DNA of 64,000 nucleotides, taken from Bordetella hinzii LMG 13501. GTDB taxonomy: Bacteria > Pseudomonadota > Gammaproteobacteria > Burkholderiales > Burkholderiaceae_B. Below the pieces are notes generated by a model. The model made no database searches. It had not been told where the DNA came from and saw nothing but the letters and a program-made list of their open reading frames with translations. The stretch spans positions 1-64,000 of the forward strand of contig NZ_LRUJ01000011.1 of the NCBI RefSeq assembly GCF_001548475.1. Direction: 5' to 3'. A program made the position numbers and the translations under genes. Position 1 is the first letter of the stretch, and every line of letters starts with the position of its first letter. Shown here piece after piece: positions 1 through 12,345 of this stretch.

Positions 1-708
1 GCGCGGCCCGAGGCGGCCGCGCCCGAGGCGCCGCGGCCCGCACCCAAGCCGGCGCCCAGGCCGGTACTCAAGCCGGAACCGGCGGCCACGGTGGCCGAGG
101 CGGTGGCCCCCGCCAGCGCCGGCATCGAGGTGGCCCGTCGCGTGGCCGGCTTCGATCTGGGGCAATTGCAGCAGGAAGTGCTCGCCTGCACGGCTTGCGG
201 CCTGTGCCAGGGGCGCAAGCACGCGGTGTTCGGCGACGGGGCCCGGCCGGCGCGCTGGCTCGTGGTGGGCGAGGCGCCCGGCGAGCAGGAAGACCGGCGC
301 GGGCTGCCCTTCGTGGGCCGTTCCGGCCAGCTGCTCGACGCCATGCTGGCCTCGGTGGGCATGAGCCGGGAGCGCGATGTCTTCATCGCCAATGTGATCA
401 AGTGCCGTCCGCCCGGCAACCGTAATCCCAAGCCGGAAGAAATCGCGGCCTGCAGTCCTTACCTCATGCGCCAGATCGCCTTGCTGGCACCCGAGCGCAT
501 CCTGGTGCTGGGGCGTTTCGCCGCCCAGACGCTGCTGGGCACGGATGCCACCATAGGCAGTCTGCGCGGGCGCAGACATGTCCTGAAGACCGACGCGGGG
601 CGGGAGATCCCTGTGGTGGTGAGCTACCACCCCGCCTATCTGCTGCGCAGCCCTTCCGAGAAGGCACGGGCCTGGCAGGACCTGCAGCTGGCCCTGCGGG
701 CCGCTTGA
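1..708 (+). CDS. Uracil-DNA glycosylase, family 4 (5' end outside window)
   Basis: The enzyme removes uracil from DNA at the start of base excision repair. The frame is open to the first base of the window, so the gene starts upstream. The first 35 or so visible codons are a low-complexity Ala/Pro/Lys linker, and a GTG at 91 lies inside it and is unlikely to be the true start. The catalytic domain follows: a CTACGLC cysteine pair, the family-4 motif GEAPGEQED, then IKCRPPGNRNP with a second cysteine pair (KC...AAC). These four cysteines fit the [4Fe-4S] cluster of the family. SYHPAYLLR near the end matches the C-terminal active-site loop. In many relatives the extended N-terminus is variable. 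The assignment to family 4 is firm; the length of the N-terminal part is unknown. Confidence 0.93.
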   Translation, partial: ARPEAAAPEAPRPAPKPAPRPVLKPEPAATVAEAVAPASAGIEVARRVAGFDLGQLQQEVLACTACGLCQGRKHAVFGDGARPARWLVVGEAPGEQEDRRGLPFVGRSGQLLDAMLASVGMSRERDVFIANVIKCRPPGNRNPKPEEIAACSPYLMRQIALLAPERILVLGRFAAQTLLGTDATIGSLRGRRHVLKTDAGREIPVVVSYHPAYLLRSPSEKARAWQDLQLALRAA

Positions 709-724
709 GGCGGGCGGCCCAGCC

Positions 725-2038
725 TCAGTGCACGGAGTCCAGGGCCTTGCCGTGGCCCTCCTGGCCGATCTGCTCGTGCAGTTCGGGATGCAGGGCGAGA
801 TTGCGCTTGCTCCAGCGCATGAAGATCAGCATCAGCACCGTCACGATCAGGCCGAAGATCACGATCACGGTGTTGATGGACATGTCCAGCCACAGCATCA
901 AGGTATAGGCGGCCACCATGAGCAGGATGTTGAGTTGCTCATTGAAGTTCTGCACCGCGATGGAGTGGCCCGCCGACAGCAGCACGTGGCCGCGATGCTG
1001 CAGCAGGGCGTTCATGGGCACGACGAAAAAGCCGGCCAGGCCGCCGGTGACCAGCAACAGCAGGTAGACGCTCCAGGGCGAGTAGACCAGGGGCATGAGC
1101 AGGACCACCAGGCCCATGGCCGCGCCCACGGGCAGCACGCACAGGGCGCGCCGCAACGGGATGCGGCCGGCGGCCACCGAGCCGATGACCGTGCCCAGGG
1201 CGGCCACGCCCATGAGGATGGAGGCCTGGTCCAGGCGGTAGCCCAGATGGCTGCGGCCCCATTCGATGACGATGAGCTGCAGAGTGGCGCCGGCGCCCCA
1301 GAACAGCGTGGTGACAGCCAGGGAGATCTGGCCCAGTTTGTCGCGCCACAGCACGCGGACATAGCCGGCGAAGGTGCGGACCAGCTTTACCGGGTTTTTC
1401 TGCTGCGGCGGATAGCGCACATGGGTGTTGGGAATCAGCAGGTTGCACAGCGCGGCCAGCAGGTAGACCACGGCGATGACCAGGATGGCCGCCTCGGCGG
1501 GGGTGCGCACCAGCTTGCCCAGCCCCGGATGGTGCAGCAGCACATCGGAGACAGTGGGCGAGATCAGGGCGCCGCCCAGCACGGTGCCGATGATGATGGA
1601 CAGCACGGTCAGGCCTTCGATCCAGCTGTTGCCCTTGACCAGCATGTCGGGCGGCAGCATCTCGGTGACGATGCCGTACTTGGCCGGGGAATAGGCGGCC
1701 GCGCCGATGCCGACCAGGCCGTAGGCGCAGCAGACCAGGTAGGTTTGATAGGCCACCGGCACGCCCAGGCTGGCATAGGAGAACATCAGCAGGCAGCCGG
1801 CGACCTTGAGCGCATTGGTCACGAACATGACGCGCCCCTTGGGGTAGGAGTCGGCGAAAGCCCCCACGAAGGCCGCCAGCACCACGTAGGCGAGGGCGAA
1901 CGACCATTTCATCAGGGGGGCCATCCAGTCCGGGCCACTGAGCTCCAATATCAGGGCGATCGCGGCAATGAATAAGGCATTGTCCGCCATCGAAGAGAAG
2001 GCCTGGGCGGCCATGACCAGATAAAACCCGCGTTTCAA
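725..2038 (-). CDS. lplT: Lysophospholipid transporter LplT (MFS)
   Basis: This 437-residue inner-membrane protein of the major facilitator superfamily begins MKRGFYLVMAAQAFSSMADN, the characteristic LplT start, and has about 12 hydrophobic segments. LplT flips lysophosphatidylethanolamine into the cytoplasm for re-acylation, usually by Aas, which is not in this window. The signature ADSYPKGRVM loop after TM2 is present. It converges on the uracil glycosylase (16-base gap) and diverges from smc across a 264-base region. Length is normal for the family (about 400-440). Confidence 0.9.
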   Translation of the reverse strand: MKRGFYLVMAAQAFSSMADNALFIAAIALILELSGPDWMAPLMKWSFALAYVVLAAFVGAFADSYPKGRVMFVTNALKVAGCLLMFSYASLGVPVAYQTYLVCCAYGLVGIGAAAYSPAKYGIVTEMLPPDMLVKGNSWIEGLTVLSIIIGTVLGGALISPTVSDVLLHHPGLGKLVRTPAEAAILVIAVVYLLAALCNLLIPNTHVRYPPQQKNPVKLVRTFAGYVRVLWRDKLGQISLAVTTLFWGAGATLQLIVIEWGRSHLGYRLDQASILMGVAALGTVIGSVAAGRIPLRRALCVLPVGAAMGLVVLLMPLVYSPWSVYLLLLVTGGLAGFFVVPMNALLQHRGHVLLSAGHSIAVQNFNEQLNILLMVAAYTLMLWLDMSINTVIVIFGLIVTVLMLIFMRWSKRNLALHPELHEQIGQEGHGKALDSVH

Positions 2039-2198
2039 GAATGTCCCCGCTGCGCCCGGCCCGAACGCGGCCGAATTGTTGAATTCAGTGTCAGATTGAG
2101 AGTGTCAGCGAGTATAGCGTCCACGCCCCAGGAGCGTGCGTCGGCGTTTCCCCGTGTCCCGGGGCGGGCGCCGGCCTTTGCCGCGCAGGCTCCTGGGG

Positions 2199-2302
2199 TA
2201 TCATACGACCGTTACCAGACCGGCCTTCGAGGCCGGTTTGCCAATCTGTGCGGCAGGTCCGTTCAACGCCCCTCGTTCAACCTACCCGGTCCGTCATCTC
2301 CA
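2199..2302 (+). promoter_or_regulatory. Candidate smc promoter and leader with hairpin
   Basis: A TATCAT -10-like hexamer lies at 2199-2204 with a poor -35 (TTTGCC, 2177-2182). The following leader carries a perfect 7-bp stem, ACCGGCC (2219-2225) and GGCCGGT (2231-2237), with a TTCGA loop and a short T run. It could be a small attenuator or a start-proximal mRNA structure. Sequence inspection only. Confidence 0.3.
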
Positions 2303-5300
2303 GTGCGCCTTACCCAACTCAAACTCGCCGGCTTCAAGTCTTTTGTCGACCCCACCGTGATTCCCGTGCCCAGCCAGCTGGTCGGCGTGGTGGGTCCGAA
2401 CGGCTGCGGCAAATCCAATATCATCGACGCGGTCCGCTGGGTGCTGGGCGAGGCCAAGGCCTCCGAACTGCGCGGCGAGTCCATGCAGGACGTCATTTTC
2501 AATGGCTCCGGCAACCGCAAGCCCGCGGCCCGCGCCTCGGTGGAGATGGTGTTCGACAACAGCGAGGGGCGCGCGGCCGGCCAATGGAGCGCCTACTCCG
2601 AGATCGCGGTGCGGCGCGTGCTGACCCGCGACGGCACCAGCAGCTACTACGTCAACAACCAGCAGGTGCGGCGCCGCGACATCCACGACATCTTCCTGGG
2701 CACCGGCCTGGGCGCGCGTGGCTACGCCATCATCGGGCAGGGCATGATCAACCGCCTGATCGAGGCCCGCCCCGAGGAGCTGCGCGTGTTCCTCGAAGAG
2801 GCCGCCGGCGTGTCGCGCTATAAAGAGCGCCGGCGCGAAACCGAGAACCGGCTGTCCGACACCCGCGAAAACCTGACCCGCGTCGAAGACATCCTGCGCG
2901 AACTGGGCAGCCAGCTCGAAAAGCTGGAGGCCCAGGCCGAGGTCGCCAAGCAATACCGCGATCTGCAGGCCGATGGCGAGAAGAAACAGTTCGCGCTGTG
3001 GTTCCTGAAGGAAACCGGGGCGCGCGACGAGCGCGACCGCAAGAACCAGGAAATGGCCGAGGCCCAGAACCAGCTGGAAGCCGCGATTGCCCAGCTGCGC
3101 GCCGGCGAGGCGGCCCTGGAGTCGCGCCGCCAGGCGCATTACGCCGCCAGCGACGCCGTGCACCATGCTCAGGGCCAGCTCTACGAAGCCAATGCCCAGG
3201 TCAGCCGCCTGGAGGCCGAGATCCGCCATGTGGTGGACTCCCGCAACCGGCTGCAGGCGCGGCGCGACCAGCTGTTGGCCCAGATCGAGGAATGGAACGC
3301 CCAGCAGGAGCACTGCACCGAGCAGATCGCCGCCGCCGAGGATGACCTGGCCAGCGCCGCCGCCCGCAGCGAGGAAGCCCGCGCGGCGGCCGAGGATGCC
3401 CATGCTGGGCTGCCGGCCATCGAGGCTCGTGTGCGCGAGGCGGCCGCCGGCCGCGACGAAATGCGCGTGGCCCTGGCGCGTGTCGAACAGAATCTCGCCC
3501 TGGCGGCGCAGACCCAGCGCGATGCCGACCGTCAGCTGCAGGCGCTGGAGCAGCGCCGCGAGCGCCTGCAGCAAGAGCTGCGCGAATTGCATACGCCCGA
3601 TCCGGCGCGCCTGGAACAACTGGCGGGCGACCGCTATGCCGGCGAAGAGCAACTGGAGGCCGCGCAGGCGGAGCTGGCGGCCCTGGAGGGGCGTGTGCCC
3701 GAGGCCGACGCCGAGCGTAGCCGCGTCCAGGCCGCCGCCCAGCAGGAAGCGCAGAACCTGGCGCGCCTGGATGCGCGCCTGACCGCCCTGGTCAAGCTCC
3801 AGGAAGACGTGCAGAAGCAGGGGGCGCTGGAGCCTTGGCTGGCCAAGCACGAGCTGGCCGGCCTGGGCCGCTTGTGGCAGAAACTGCATATCGAACCCGG
3901 CTGGGAGGCCGCGCTGGAGGCGGTGCTGCGCGAACGCATGGCCGCCCTGGAAGTCCGCAACCTGGACTGGACCCGCGCCTTCGCCGACGACGCGCCGCCC
4001 TCGCGCCTGGCGTTCTACCAGACGCCGCCGGCCGCGCCGGCGCCGGCCGCCATGCCCGGCTTCACGCCCCTGGCCAGCCTGTTGCGCATCACCGATCCGG
4101 ATCTGCGCGCGCTGCTCAATGACTGGCTGCGCGGCGTCCATGTCGCCGATGATTTCGCCCAGGCCCTGGCCGCGCGGGCGACGCTGCCGGCCGGCGGCGT
4201 GCTGGTGGTCAAGGCGGGGCATCTGGTCGATGCCCACAGTGTGCGTTTTTACGCGCCCGACTCCGAGCAGGCCGGCATGCTGGCCCGCCAGCAGGAGATC
4301 GAAAACCTGCAGCGCGAAATCAAAGCCCAGCAGCTGATCGCCGACCAGGCGCGCAGCGCCGTGGCGCGTGCCGAGGCTGCCTGGCAGCAGGTGTCCCAGG
4401 CCTTGGGCCCGGCCCGCCAGCGCGTGGGCGAATTGACCCGGCGCCTGCACGATGTGCAGCTTGAGCATTCGCGGCTGCAGCAACAGGCCGAGCAATCCGG
4501 CGAGCGCGCCAATCGCCTGCGCGAGGATCTCCAGGAGTTGGCCGCCCAGGAAGAAGACCTGCGCGCCACCCGTGAGGAAGCCGAGGCGCGCTTCGAGGCG
4601 CTGGACGCCGAACTGGCCGAGCACCAAGGGCGTTTTTCCGATGCCGAGATCGACGGCGAAAGCCTGGCGGCGTCGGCGGAAGCCGCGCGCGCGCGCCTGC
4701 GCGAGCTCGAGCGCGGCGCCCAGGAGGCCGAATTCGCCGAGCGCGGCATCCAGGCGCGCATCACCGATTTGCAGCGCAACCGCCAACTGGCCATGGACCA
4801 GAGCCAGCGCGCCGGCACCGAGCTCGCGCAGCTCGAAGTCGATCTTTCGGAGCTCGACGCCTCGGCCACCCAGGCCGGCCTGCAGGATGCGCTCGAACAG
4901 CGCGCCGAGCGCGAAGAGGCGCTGACGCGCGCGCGCCAGGAGATGGACAACCTGGCCGCGCTGCTGCGCGGCGCCGACGAAGACCGTCTCCAGCAGGAGC
5001 GCCTGCTCGAGCCCTTGCGCGCCCGCATTACCGAGCTTCAGCTGCAAGAGCAGGCCGCCCGGCTGGCCGAGGAGCAATTCACCGAACAGCTCAATGCCCG
5101 CGAGGTGGACCGCCAGGCCCTGGCCCAGGAATTGGCCGCCATGCCCGAAGAGTGGCGCCGCGCCAGCTGGCTGCAATCCGAGGTCGGGAAGATTTCACGC
5201 CAGATCGATGCCCTGGGCCCGGTCAACCTGGCGGCCCTGGACGAGTTGAGCACCTCGCGCGAGCGCAAGACTTTCCTCGATTCGCAGCAGACGGACCTGA

Positions 5301-5833
5301 TGACCGCCATCGAGACGCTCGAGGACGCGATCCGCAAGATCGACCGCGAAACCCGTGAGTTGCTGCAGGAGACCTTCAATACGGTCAACGGCCATTTCGG
5401 CGAGCTTTTCCCTAAGTTGTTCGGCGGCGGGGAGGCCAAGCTCACCATGACGGGCGACGAAATCCTGGATGCCGGGGTGCAGGTGATGGCCCAGCCGCCT
5501 GGCAAGCGCAACAGCACCATCCACCTGTTGTCCGGTGGCGAAAAGGCGCTGACGGCGACCGCCCTGGTGTTCGCCCTGTTCAAGCTCAACCCTGCCCCCT
5601 TCTGCCTGCTGGACGAAGTGGACGCGCCGCTGGATGACGCCAATACCGAGCGCTATGCCAATCTTGTGAGCAGCATGAGCGAGCAGACCCAGTTCCTGTT
5701 CATCTCGCACAACAAGATCGCCATGCAGATGGCCAAGCAGCTGGTCGGCGTTACCATGCAGGAGCAAGGGGTTTCGCGTATCGTTGCCGTAGATATTGAT
5801 TCGGCCGTGCAGATGGCCGCTGAAGCCGCTTAA
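2303..5833 (+). CDS. smc: Chromosome segregation protein SMC
   Basis: SMC is the ATPase arm of bacterial condensin, which compacts and helps segregate the chromosome. I chose the GTG at 2303 (VRLTQLKLAGFKSFVDP) because homology begins there. It gives 1,176 residues, the usual SMC length, and the in-frame extension back to 2096 has no SMC character. Walker A GPNGCGKSN is at residues 31-39. Long coiled coils rich in Glu/Gln/Arg/Ala flank a hinge at about 500-650. The ABC signature LSGGEKALTA is near 1075 and Walker B with the D-loop (LLDEVDAPLDDAN) near 1100. ScpA/ScpB partners are not in the window. It is followed closely by zipA and ligA, a common neighbourhood in betaproteobacteria. Confidence 0.96.
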   Translation: MRLTQLKLAGFKSFVDPTVIPVPSQLVGVVGPNGCGKSNIIDAVRWVLGEAKASELRGESMQDVIFNGSGNRKPAARASVEMVFDNSEGRAAGQWSAYSEIAVRRVLTRDGTSSYYVNNQQVRRRDIHDIFLGTGLGARGYAIIGQGMINRLIEARPEELRVFLEEAAGVSRYKERRRETENRLSDTRENLTRVEDILRELGSQLEKLEAQAEVAKQYRDLQADGEKKQFALWFLKETGARDERDRKNQEMAEAQNQLEAAIAQLRAGEAALESRRQAHYAASDAVHHAQGQLYEANAQVSRLEAEIRHVVDSRNRLQARRDQLLAQIEEWNAQQEHCTEQIAAAEDDLASAAARSEEARAAAEDAHAGLPAIEARVREAAAGRDEMRVALARVEQNLALAAQTQRDADRQLQALEQRRERLQQELRELHTPDPARLEQLAGDRYAGEEQLEAAQAELAALEGRVPEADAERSRVQAAAQQEAQNLARLDARLTALVKLQEDVQKQGALEPWLAKHELAGLGRLWQKLHIEPGWEAALEAVLRERMAALEVRNLDWTRAFADDAPPSRLAFYQTPPAAPAPAAMPGFTPLASLLRITDPDLRALLNDWLRGVHVADDFAQALAARATLPAGGVLVVKAGHLVDAHSVRFYAPDSEQAGMLARQQEIENLQREIKAQQLIADQARSAVARAEAAWQQVSQALGPARQRVGELTRRLHDVQLEHSRLQQQAEQSGERANRLREDLQELAAQEEDLRATREEAEARFEALDAELAEHQGRFSDAEIDGESLAASAEAARARLRELERGAQEAEFAERGIQARITDLQRNRQLAMDQSQRAGTELAQLEVDLSELDASATQAGLQDALEQRAEREEALTRARQEMDNLAALLRGADEDRLQQERLLEPLRARITELQLQEQAARLAEEQFTEQLNAREVDRQALAQELAAMPEEWRRASWLQSEVGKISRQIDALGPVNLAALDELSTSRERKTFLDSQQTDLMTAIETLEDAIRKIDRETRELLQETFNTVNGHFGELFPKLFGGGEAKLTMTGDEILDAGVQVMAQPPGKRNSTIHLLSGGEKALTATALVFALFKLNPAPFCLLDEVDAPLDDANTERYANLVSSMSEQTQFLFISHNKIAMQMAKQLVGVTMQEQGVSRIVAVDIDSAVQMAAEAA

Positions 5834-5878
5834 CCACCTCTATATTGAAGGGCGCCTTTGCCGGCGCGGGATTTTTAA

Positions 5879-9043
<3,165 letters not shown>

Positions 9044-9045
<2 letters not shown>

Positions 9046-9065
9046 CCCGCGCGTCTAGACGGGCT
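9044..9065. terminator. Compact convergent hairpin between ligA and the ABC ATPase
   Basis: AGCCCG (9044-9049) and CGGGCT (9060-9065) form a stem whose loop contains the palindrome TCTAGA. It spans the 9-base gap and both stop codons. There is no U-tract, so it may be a weak bidirectional terminator. Confidence 0.35.
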
Positions 9066-9825
9066 GCCCCCACTCCTGGGGCAGACCCTCGGTCAAGGTG
9101 GTGGCGAAGGCCTGGGTGCGCGGATCCCGCGCTTGAGTGAACACTTCCCGCGGCGTGCCGGCCTCCACTACCTGGCCCGCCTGCAGAAACACCACCTGGT
9201 CGGCGATGCTGGCGGCCAGGCGCAGATCGTGCGTGGCCATGATCATGGTCATGCCTTCTTCGGCCAGCCGCTTGAGCACGTCCACGACTTCACCGGCCAG
9301 GGAAGGGTCGAGCGCCGAGGTCGGTTCATCGCAGAGCAGCACGCTGGGCGAGGGCGCCAGGGCGCGGGCGATGGCCACCCGCTGTTGCTGGCCACCCGAC
9401 AGCGTGGCCGGCCAGGCTTGGGCCTTGGCCGCCATATCGACTTTTTCCAGCAAGGCCATGGCGCGTTCGCGCGCCCGTGGCTTGGGCCACCTGAGCACGG
9501 TCACCAGGCCCTCCATGACGTTGTCGATGACGGTCTGGTGCGGAAACAGCTGGAAATTCTGGAACACCATGCCCGTCTGGCGCCGCACGCGCTGTATGGC
9601 GTCGCGCGGCGGCCGCTGGCCGGCGAAGACCAGGTTCTCTTCGCCGATCCGCAGGCTGCCGCGCTCGGGGATTTCCAGCAGGTTCACGCAGCGCAGCAGG
9701 GTGCTCTTGCCGCTGCCCGAGGGGCCGATCAGGGCTGTCACGCTGCCTTGCGCCACCCGCACACTGACCCCGCGCAAGACATGGTTGTCGGCAAAATGCT
9801 TGTCGATGTCGCTCAGGGCTATCAT
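9055..9825 (-). CDS. Amino acid (cystine-type) ABC transporter ATP-binding protein
   Basis: This 256-residue ATPase powers a polar amino acid importer. Walker A (GPSGSGKST), Q-loop (GMVFQNFQLFPHQT), signature (LSGGQQQRVAIARAL), Walker B (VLLCDEPTSALDP) and the H-loop (MATHD) are all intact. It belongs to the GlnQ/HisP group. It overlaps the upstream permease by four bases (9822-9825), so the two are translationally coupled. The substrate is inferred from the adjacent FliY/TcyJ-like binding protein, making TcyN-type cystine uptake likely. A general amino acid importer is the alternative. Confidence 0.92.
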   Translation of the reverse strand: MIALSDIDKHFADNHVLRGVSVRVAQGSVTALIGPSGSGKSTLLRCVNLLEIPERGSLRIGEENLVFAGQRPPRDAIQRVRRQTGMVFQNFQLFPHQTVIDNVMEGLVTVLRWPKPRARERAMALLEKVDMAAKAQAWPATLSGGQQQRVAIARALAPSPSVLLCDEPTSALDPSLAGEVVDVLKRLAEEGMTMIMATHDLRLAASIADQVVFLQAGQVVEAGTPREVFTQARDPRTQAFATTLTEGLPQEWGQPV

Positions 9826-10505
9826 CGCTGCTGCTCCGCAAAAACGGCATGCTGGCCGAAGCGTTTCTCCAGGCGCACCTGCAGGGCCGACAGCACTGAG
9901 CTGAAGACCAGGTAGATCAAGGCGGCTTCCGTGTAGAGAATCAGGGGTTCATAGGTCACGGCCGCGATGCGCTGCGCCGCCTGGAAAATCTCGGGCACCG
10001 TCAGCACGGCGGCCAGCGAGGTATCCTTGACCAGCGCGATGAAGGCATTGGACAGGGGCGGCACGGCCACCCGGGCGGCCTGCGGCAGCACGGTGCGGCC
10101 CAGGGCCTGGGCGCGCGTCATGCTCAGCGAATAAGCGGCTTCCCATTGGCCTTTGGGCACGGCCTCGATGGCGCCGCGTATCACCTCGGAGTTGTAGGCC
10201 CCCACATTCAGCGTGAAGCCGATGAGCGCCGCTGGCAGCGGGTCCAGCACGATGCCCACGCTGGGCAGGCCATAGAAAATGACAAAGAGCTGCACCAGCA
10301 GCGGCGTGCCCCGTATCAGCCAGACATAGAAGCGCATCAGCAGGGCGATGGGCCGGGGGCCGAACAGGCGCAGCATGGCCACGGCAAAGGCCAAAAGCAA
10401 ACCGGCCGCAAACGATATCAACGTCAGCGGCACGGTGAACTTCAGACCTGCGATAAGCAGCGGCCAGAAGGAATCGAGCATCAATTGGAGCCAGGCAGGC
10501 GCCAT
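9822..10505 (-). CDS. Amino acid (cystine-type) ABC transporter permease
   Basis: This inner-membrane permease of about 227 residues belongs to the HisM/TcyL group, with a binding-protein-dependent transport loop around EVIRGAIEAVPKGQWEAAYS that contacts the ATPase. I chose the ATG at 10505 (MAPAWLQ) because a GGAG lies six bases upstream. An ATG two codons earlier (10511) would abut that ribosome binding site. About five hydrophobic segments are visible. The PLSNAFIALVKDTSL stretch is typical of cystine/polar amino acid permeases. It is the middle gene of the binding protein-permease-ATPase set. Confidence 0.9.
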   Translation of the reverse strand: MAPAWLQLMLDSFWPLLIAGLKFTVPLTLISFAAGLLLAFAVAMLRLFGPRPIALLMRFYVWLIRGTPLLVQLFVIFYGLPSVGIVLDPLPAALIGFTLNVGAYNSEVIRGAIEAVPKGQWEAAYSLSMTRAQALGRTVLPQAARVAVPPLSNAFIALVKDTSLAAVLTVPEIFQAAQRIAAVTYEPLILYTEAALIYLVFSSVLSALQVRLEKRFGQHAVFAEQQR

Positions 10506-10534
10506 AGGCATCTCCAGGTCGGGCCGCTATGGAA

Positions 10535-11320
10535 TCAGGGCGTGGCGGACAGGTCGGCGCCAAAGTATTTTTCGCTCAGGCGTTTGTAGGTGCCATCGGC
10601 CTTGATGTCGGACAGGGCTTTGTTGATGGCCGCCTGCAGCTCCGGGTTGCCCTTGCGCAGCAGCACGCCCGATTCGCTGAACTCCTTGCTCTTGTCATAG
10701 GCCGCGATGTGTACCGGCGCGTTGGGCTTTTGCTTCTTGAAGTCCAGGAAAGACAGCTTGTCGTTGACCGTGGCGCGCACCCGCCCGGACAGCAGCAGGT
10801 CGATGGCCTCGTTAAAGCCCTGCACCGGCACCACTTCGGCGCCATAGCTCTGGGCCAGCTTGCCGAAGTTGCTGGTCAGCGTGTTGGCCGAGCGTTTGCC
10901 CTTGATGTCGGCGAAGGCCTTGATGTCCTTTTCGTCGTCGCGCACGATGAGCACCGCCTCGGACGAGATATAGGGATCGGAGAAGTCATATTTCTGCTTG
11001 CGCGCATCGGTGATGCCCACCTGGTTGATCACCGCGTCGTAGCGCCTGACGTCCAGGCCGGCGATGAGCCCGTCCCACTTGCCTTCGACGAACTGGGCTT
11101 TCACGCCCAGCTTGTCCGCGATGGCGCGGCCGATCTCGACATCGAAGCCGGTCAGTTCGTTCTTGGCGTCGTGGAAGGAAAACGGGGCGTAGGTGCCCTC
11201 GGTGCCTATCTTGATGACGCCGGCGGACTTGATCTGCGCGAGGTCATCGGCATGCGCGGCGGCCAGGGGCAGCAGTCCGGCGGCCAGGAAAGACATCAAT
11301 GTGCGGCTCAGGATGTTCAT
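10535..11320 (-). CDS. Cystine-type periplasmic substrate-binding protein (FliY/TcyJ-like)
   Basis: The 261-residue precursor has a signal peptide (about residues 1-24, ending AAHA) and a SBP_bac_3 fold. Recognisable elements are IKIGTEGTYAPFSFHD, LTGFDVEIGRAIADKLG, KWDGLIAGLDVRRYDAVINQV, DARKQKYDFSDPY and the ending GTYKRLSEKYFGAD. All parallel E. coli FliY (TcyJ), the cystine-binding protein. A strong Shine-Dalgarno (CCGGAGTG) precedes the ATG. It heads the reverse operon, and the upstream AT-rich region holds a candidate promoter and operator. Cystine is the best guess for ligand; related polar amino acids cannot be excluded. Confidence 0.9.
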   Translation of the reverse strand: MNILSRTLMSFLAAGLLPLAAAHADDLAQIKSAGVIKIGTEGTYAPFSFHDAKNELTGFDVEIGRAIADKLGVKAQFVEGKWDGLIAGLDVRRYDAVINQVGITDARKQKYDFSDPYISSEAVLIVRDDEKDIKAFADIKGKRSANTLTSNFGKLAQSYGAEVVPVQGFNEAIDLLLSGRVRATVNDKLSFLDFKKQKPNAPVHIAAYDKSKEFSESGVLLRKGNPELQAAINKALSDIKADGTYKRLSEKYFGADLSATP

Positions 11321-11383
11321 CGTGCTTCACTCCGGAAAAGAGGTTGATAAAGCACTCTAAAGGCAGGTCTATTTTTCCACAAA

Positions 11384-11422
11384 GAATATAAAAACGTGAA
11401 AACATGAGAAAAAGTTATATTC
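11384..11422 (-). promoter_or_regulatory. AT-rich promoter region with 8-bp inverted repeat upstream of cystine-type importer
   Basis: GAATATAA (11384-11391) and TTATATTC (11415-11422) are perfect inverted copies 23 bases apart, in an AT-rich island (about 11340-11425) in otherwise GC-rich DNA. The island begins about 20 bases upstream of the binding-protein gene. It very likely contains the promoter and may be an operator. CysB is a natural candidate regulator for a cystine importer, but that is inference. Confidence 0.4.
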
Positions 11423-11479
11423 AATGCCCGCCCGGGCACTGACCTGCCGAGGGCCGCGGCGGCCCGGCCGCGGCAGCCG

Positions 11480-12316
11480 TCATGCCGGCGCCTGCCGCTG
11501 CGATGGAAGCCCCCTGACAGCCACTGGCGAGAAGCCAAAACGCTTCTTGAATCGAACCGAGAAGCGTGAGGCCGATTCATAGCCGACTTGGCAGGCGATG
11601 CTTGCAATCGGACGGTCGGTGACCTGCAGCAGTGTCAGTGCCGTCGTCATGCGCACGTCGATCAGGATGTCGTTGAACGACTGTCCGGATTCCGCGAGCC
11701 GGCGCCTGAAAGTCGCTTCGCTCATTGCCAGGGATTGAGCCAGATCTTTTGCGAGCCATTTTTTTCCAGGAGCGGCTCCGATCATCAGGCGCACCTTTCG
11801 TTGCAGATCGGCGGGCGCCGCCGGATTGAAAACCAGCTTCACATGCGCCAGCCAGGCCAGGAGTTCCTGCATGCGGTGTTCGGCGACGACATCAGGGACA
11901 TGGCCGGGCGACACAATGGCCTGGACCGTCCGCTCGAATGACTGCACGAACTCGCCGCCCAGACCCTGCAGGGCGGCGATGGTCGCCAGTTTGGGATGAT
12001 TCGGATATGCCCGTTCGAGCTTGGACAGTATCGGATCGGCGCAGACGATCCACGTGGACTCGAACTGGCCCCGTTCGGTTGCGTTTTGCACATCGCATAT
12101 CGAACCCGCCGCAATCGCCACCGCGTCGCCTGGCGACAGGACGATCTTCTTGCCATTGGCCTGGACGGTTTTTCTGCCTCGCCTCAGCAGAATGAGCGAC
12201 GGATGGTCGGTGACGAAGGTGTGAACGCGCAGATCGTTCCGCTGCAGGACGGATGCGGCCAGGCCTATGCCCTGTCTCGACCAGACCACTCGTTGGATTC
12301 GCGGTTCAGTGCGCAT
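11480..12316 (-). CDS. AraC-family transcriptional regulator
   Basis: This 278-residue protein has a variable N-terminal sensing domain with a cupin-like stretch (FVTDHPSLILLRRGRKTVQANGK, SPGDAVAIAAGS) and a C-terminal AraC/XylS double helix-turn-helix from about residue 180. The DNA-binding part includes LAQSLAMSEATFRRRL, the family motif RMTTALTLL, and IASIACQVGYESASRFSVRFKKRFGFSP. The layout recalls the GadX/YdeO subgroup. It is divergently transcribed from the glutathione S-transferase gene, so that gene is a plausible target. The inducer is unknown. Confidence 0.9.
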   Translation of the reverse strand: MRTEPRIQRVVWSRQGIGLAASVLQRNDLRVHTFVTDHPSLILLRRGRKTVQANGKKIVLSPGDAVAIAAGSICDVQNATERGQFESTWIVCADPILSKLERAYPNHPKLATIAALQGLGGEFVQSFERTVQAIVSPGHVPDVVAEHRMQELLAWLAHVKLVFNPAAPADLQRKVRLMIGAAPGKKWLAKDLAQSLAMSEATFRRRLAESGQSFNDILIDVRMTTALTLLQVTDRPIASIACQVGYESASRFSVRFKKRFGFSPVAVRGLPSQRQAPA

Positions 12317-12345
12317 GTGCGGCCTTGGCGTGAGCGGGGAAGATC

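Noticed and set aside
2294-5176. 960-codon frame antisense to smc
   Set aside because: Composition bias (Gly/Leu/Gln/Ala) from the coiled-coil gene on the other strand, no motif, full overlap.
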